DNA of 6,607 nucleotides, from positions 1 to 6,607 of the forward strand of contig JAGFXQ010000197.1 in NCBI GenBank assembly GCA_017861355.1, in the 5' to 3' direction. Below are positions 4,861 to 6,607 of the stretch, piece after piece. Source of the DNA: Bacillota bacterium (GTDB lineage Bacteria > Bacillota > Clostridia > Lachnospirales > Lachnospiraceae). How positions within the stretch are numbered: position 1 is the first letter of the stretch; each line of letters begins with the position of its first letter. Made by a program: the position numbers and the translations under genes. The notes under the pieces were generated by a model. The model had not been told where the DNA came from. It was given only the letters and a program-made list of their open reading frames with translations, and ran no database searches.

Positions 4861-6264
4861 ATGAGAATCTATAATACATTAACTCAGAAAAAAGAAGAAT
4901 TTATTCCCTTAGAGGAGGGTAAGGTTCGGATGTATGTCTGCGGTCCGACGGTGTATAACTTTGTTCACATCGGTAATGCAAGACCGGCAATTATCTTTGA
5001 TTCCTTCCGTAGATATTTGGAGTACGTAGGTTATCAGGTGAATTTTGTTACCAATTTCACCGATGTGGATGATAAGATTATTAAGAAGGCAAATGAAGAG
5101 GGAGTATCAGCAACGGAGATTTCCGAGAGATACATCAAGGAATTCCGTACCGATATGGATGCCCTGAATGTGAAGGAAGCGACAGTTCATCCGAAAGCTA
5201 CCCAGGAAATTGACGGTATGATCGAGATGATCGGTGATCTGATCAAGAAGGGCCATGCATACGAGAAGAATGGTACAGTTTACTTCAAGACCAGAAGCTT
5301 CCCTGATTATGGCAAGCTTTCTAAGAAGAAGATTGATGATCTGGAAGCAGGTGCCCGTATCGCAGTTAGCGAAGAGAAGGAAGATCCAATGGACTTTGTT
5401 CTCTGGAAGCCGAAGAAGGAAGGCGAGCCATTCTGGACTTCGCCTTGGAGTGAAGGCAGACCGGGTTGGCATATCGAGTGCTCTGTTATGAGCAGAAAAT
5501 ACCTGGGTGAGCAGATTGATATTCATGCCGGTGGTGAGGATCTTATCTTCCCTCATCATGAGAATGAAATTGCTCAGAGTGAAGCATGCAATGAAAAGGA
5601 ATTTGCTCGTTATTGGATGCACAACGCATTCTTAAATATTGATAATAAAAAGATGTCCAAGTCGGAGGGTAATTTCTTTACCGTTCGCGAGATTTGCGAA
5701 CAATATGATCCTCAGGTGGTACGATTCTTTATGCTGAATTCCCATTACCGCAGTCCTTTGAACTTTAGCAAGGATCTTATGGAAGCTGCGAAAAATTCAC
5801 TAACCAGAATACTTACCGCGGTGGGACAATTAGAGTTTTTACTCTCCGGTAATTCTCTGGCCGAGACCAAGATCACCGAGCAGGAGAGCGAATTTCTTAA
5901 GGATGCACAAGGCTTACATGAGAAATATAAAGTTGCAATGGATGACGATTTTAATACGGCAGATGCAATCGCTGCTATCTTCGAATTAGTGAAGCTCGCG
6001 AATACAAACTGCAGCAGCGACAGTAGCCGAGCTTTTGTTCAAGAAGTCTATGAGCTGATTGTGAAACTGTGCGATATCCTTGGTATCTTTACCAAGAAGG
6101 AAGAAGAACTGTTGGATGCTGATATCGAGAAGTTGATCGAAGAGCGTCAAACTGCCAGAAAGAATAAGAACTTCCAAAGATCGGATGAGATCAGAAATCT
6201 GTTATTGGATCAGGGTATTGTTTTAGAAGATACCAGAGAGGGAGTAAGATGGAAGAGGAGTTAA
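4861..6264 (+). CDS. cysS: cysteinyl-tRNA synthetase (CysRS)
   Basis: This class I synthetase activates cysteine with ATP and charges tRNA-Cys as a cytosolic monomer. The zinc ligands that discriminate cysteine are present: C27 (YVCGPTVY), C207 (GWHIECSVM), H232 and E236 (FPHHENEIAQS). The HIGH signature is HIGN (36-39) and KMSKS is at 264-268. The DALR-like helical domain and the family's typical C-terminus (QRSDEIRNLL, VLEDTREGVRWK) are intact. At 467 residues it is full length for the family. AGGAG at 4847-4851, 9 bases before the ATG, sets the start. Because cysE is upstream under a T-box reading tRNA-Cys, the substrate and its charging enzyme are induced together. The start of mrnC lies within its last codons, so the two genes are probably translationally coupled. 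Confidence 0.98.
   Translation: MRIYNTLTQKKEEFIPLEEGKVRMYVCGPTVYNFVHIGNARPAIIFDSFRRYLEYVGYQVNFVTNFTDVDDKIIKKANEEGVSATEISERYIKEFRTDMDALNVKEATVHPKATQEIDGMIEMIGDLIKKGHAYEKNGTVYFKTRSFPDYGKLSKKKIDDLEAGARIAVSEEKEDPMDFVLWKPKKEGEPFWTSPWSEGRPGWHIECSVMSRKYLGEQIDIHAGGEDLIFPHHENEIAQSEACNEKEFARYWMHNAFLNIDNKKMSKSEGNFFTVREICEQYDPQVVRFFMLNSHYRSPLNFSKDLMEAAKNSLTRILTAVGQLEFLLSGNSLAETKITEQESEFLKDAQGLHEKYKVAMDDDFNTADAIAAIFELVKLANTNCSSDSSRAFVQEVYELIVKLCDILGIFTKKEEELLDADIEKLIEERQTARKNKNFQRSDEIRNLLLDQGIVLEDTREGVRWKRS
6240..6244 (+). promoter_or_regulatory. ribosome binding site of mrnC, inside cysS
   Basis: GGGAG (extending left as a purine-rich AGAGGGAG, 6237-6244) lies only 4 bases before the ATG at 6249. The spacing is short, but no better in-frame start with a site is present, and ribosomes finishing cysS a few bases later could reinitiate here. 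It decides the mrnC start. Confidence 0.55.
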
Positions 6265-6607
6265 GGAAGACCATACCTGTGATCAGGTTTGCCGGGACGA
6301 TCCGAGATACCTTTCAGCTGAAACAGACTGATATAAAGACCTATTCCCCTTTGACCCTGGCTTTTATCGGAGATTCCATCTTTGATCTGATTATCCGGAC
6401 TTGTGTTGTGGAGAGCGGAAACGCGCCGGTAAATAAGCTTCACAAACGCTGCTCCATGCTGGTACAAGCCTCAGCTCAAGCAGAACTGTATCATACCATC
6501 AAGGATCTTCTTACCGAAGAAGAAAGTGCTATCTATAAACGCGGACGTAATGCAAAATCTTTTACCTCTGCTAAAAATGCAGGTGTAGTGGAATATCGTA
6601 CAGCGAC
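6249..6607 (+). CDS. mrnC: Mini-III ribonuclease (MrnC), N-terminal part (3' end outside window)
   Basis: Mini-III is a dimeric RNase III-like enzyme lacking a double-stranded RNA-binding domain. It trims the 23S rRNA precursor at the end stem. The 119 visible residues include the RNase III signature TLAFIGDSIFD (36-46) with the predicted catalytic D42. They also include the family-typical VNKLHKRCSMLVQASAQAEL (61-80), TEEESAIYKRGRNAKS (89-104) and KNAGVVEYRTAT (109 to the end). The frame is open to the last base, so the C-terminal end lies outside the window. The ATG is inside cysS, giving a 16-base overlap. About 34 residues precede the RNase motif, somewhat more than in B. subtilis Mini-III. 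cysS-mrnC followed by an rRNA methyltransferase gene (rlmB) is a frequent order in Firmicutes, so rlmB may come next. Confidence 0.93.
   Translation, partial: MEEELRKTIPVIRFAGTIRDTFQLKQTDIKTYSPLTLAFIGDSIFDLIIRTCVVESGNAPVNKLHKRCSMLVQASAQAELYHTIKDLLTEEESAIYKRGRNAKSFTSAKNAGVVEYRTA

Noticed and set aside
5107..5622. 171-codon minus-strand frame inside cysS
   Set aside because: It lies antisense to highly conserved CysRS coding sequence, has no recognisable domain, and is the usual shadow of biased codon use.
6261..6467. Minus-strand frame at the right edge
   Set aside because: It is antisense to the start of mrnC, whose conserved RNase III motifs establish the + strand as coding.

Overview
This window looks like chromosomal DNA from an anaerobic Firmicute of the Clostridia, most likely a Lachnospiraceae relative of the Clostridium phytofermentans type. 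The evidence is moderately AT-rich DNA, strong AGGAGG-type ribosome binding sites, consensus TTGACA/TATAAT promoters, tRNA genes without an encoded CCA, a T-box leader, and the order cysE-cysS-mrnC. All supported genes are on the + strand.

Layout. Positions 1-678 hold the C-terminal third or so of a UvrD/HelD-type superfamily 1 helicase that begins upstream of the window. A 247-bp spacer with one strong hairpin of unknown role (755-791) follows. Next is a compact tRNA unit with a perfect consensus promoter (879-907), tRNA-Val(UAC), tRNA-Met(CAU) and an 11-bp intrinsic terminator. A new promoter with an extended -10, overlapped by a perfect 16-bp palindrome, then drives a 546-residue ferredoxin/ASKHA protein (DUF4445, RACE family). 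Such proteins reductively reactivate corrinoid proteins. No corrinoid protein or methyltransferase is seen nearby. A 78-bp array of 9.75 copies of the octamer GACCGGAT separates it from ispF (non-mevalonate isoprenoid synthesis), whose product has an unusual C-terminal Gly-Cys-X tail.

From about 3772 the window enters a cysteine operon. It has a strong promoter and a T-box leader that can be read almost completely: specifier UGC, antiterminator bulge UGGA matching the U73 discriminator expected of tRNA-Cys, and terminator. The genes are cysE (serine acetyltransferase), cysS (cysteinyl-tRNA synthetase) and the start of mrnC (Mini-III RNase), which overlaps cysS and runs off the window. Uncharged tRNA-Cys should therefore raise both cysteine synthesis and tRNA-Cys charging, with the 23S rRNA maturation enzyme co-transcribed.

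I do not see a wholly new multi-gene system. The points that most deserve a second look are the octamer array upstream of ispF, the operator-like palindrome at the promoter of an orphan corrinoid activator, and the Cys-rich tail of IspF.
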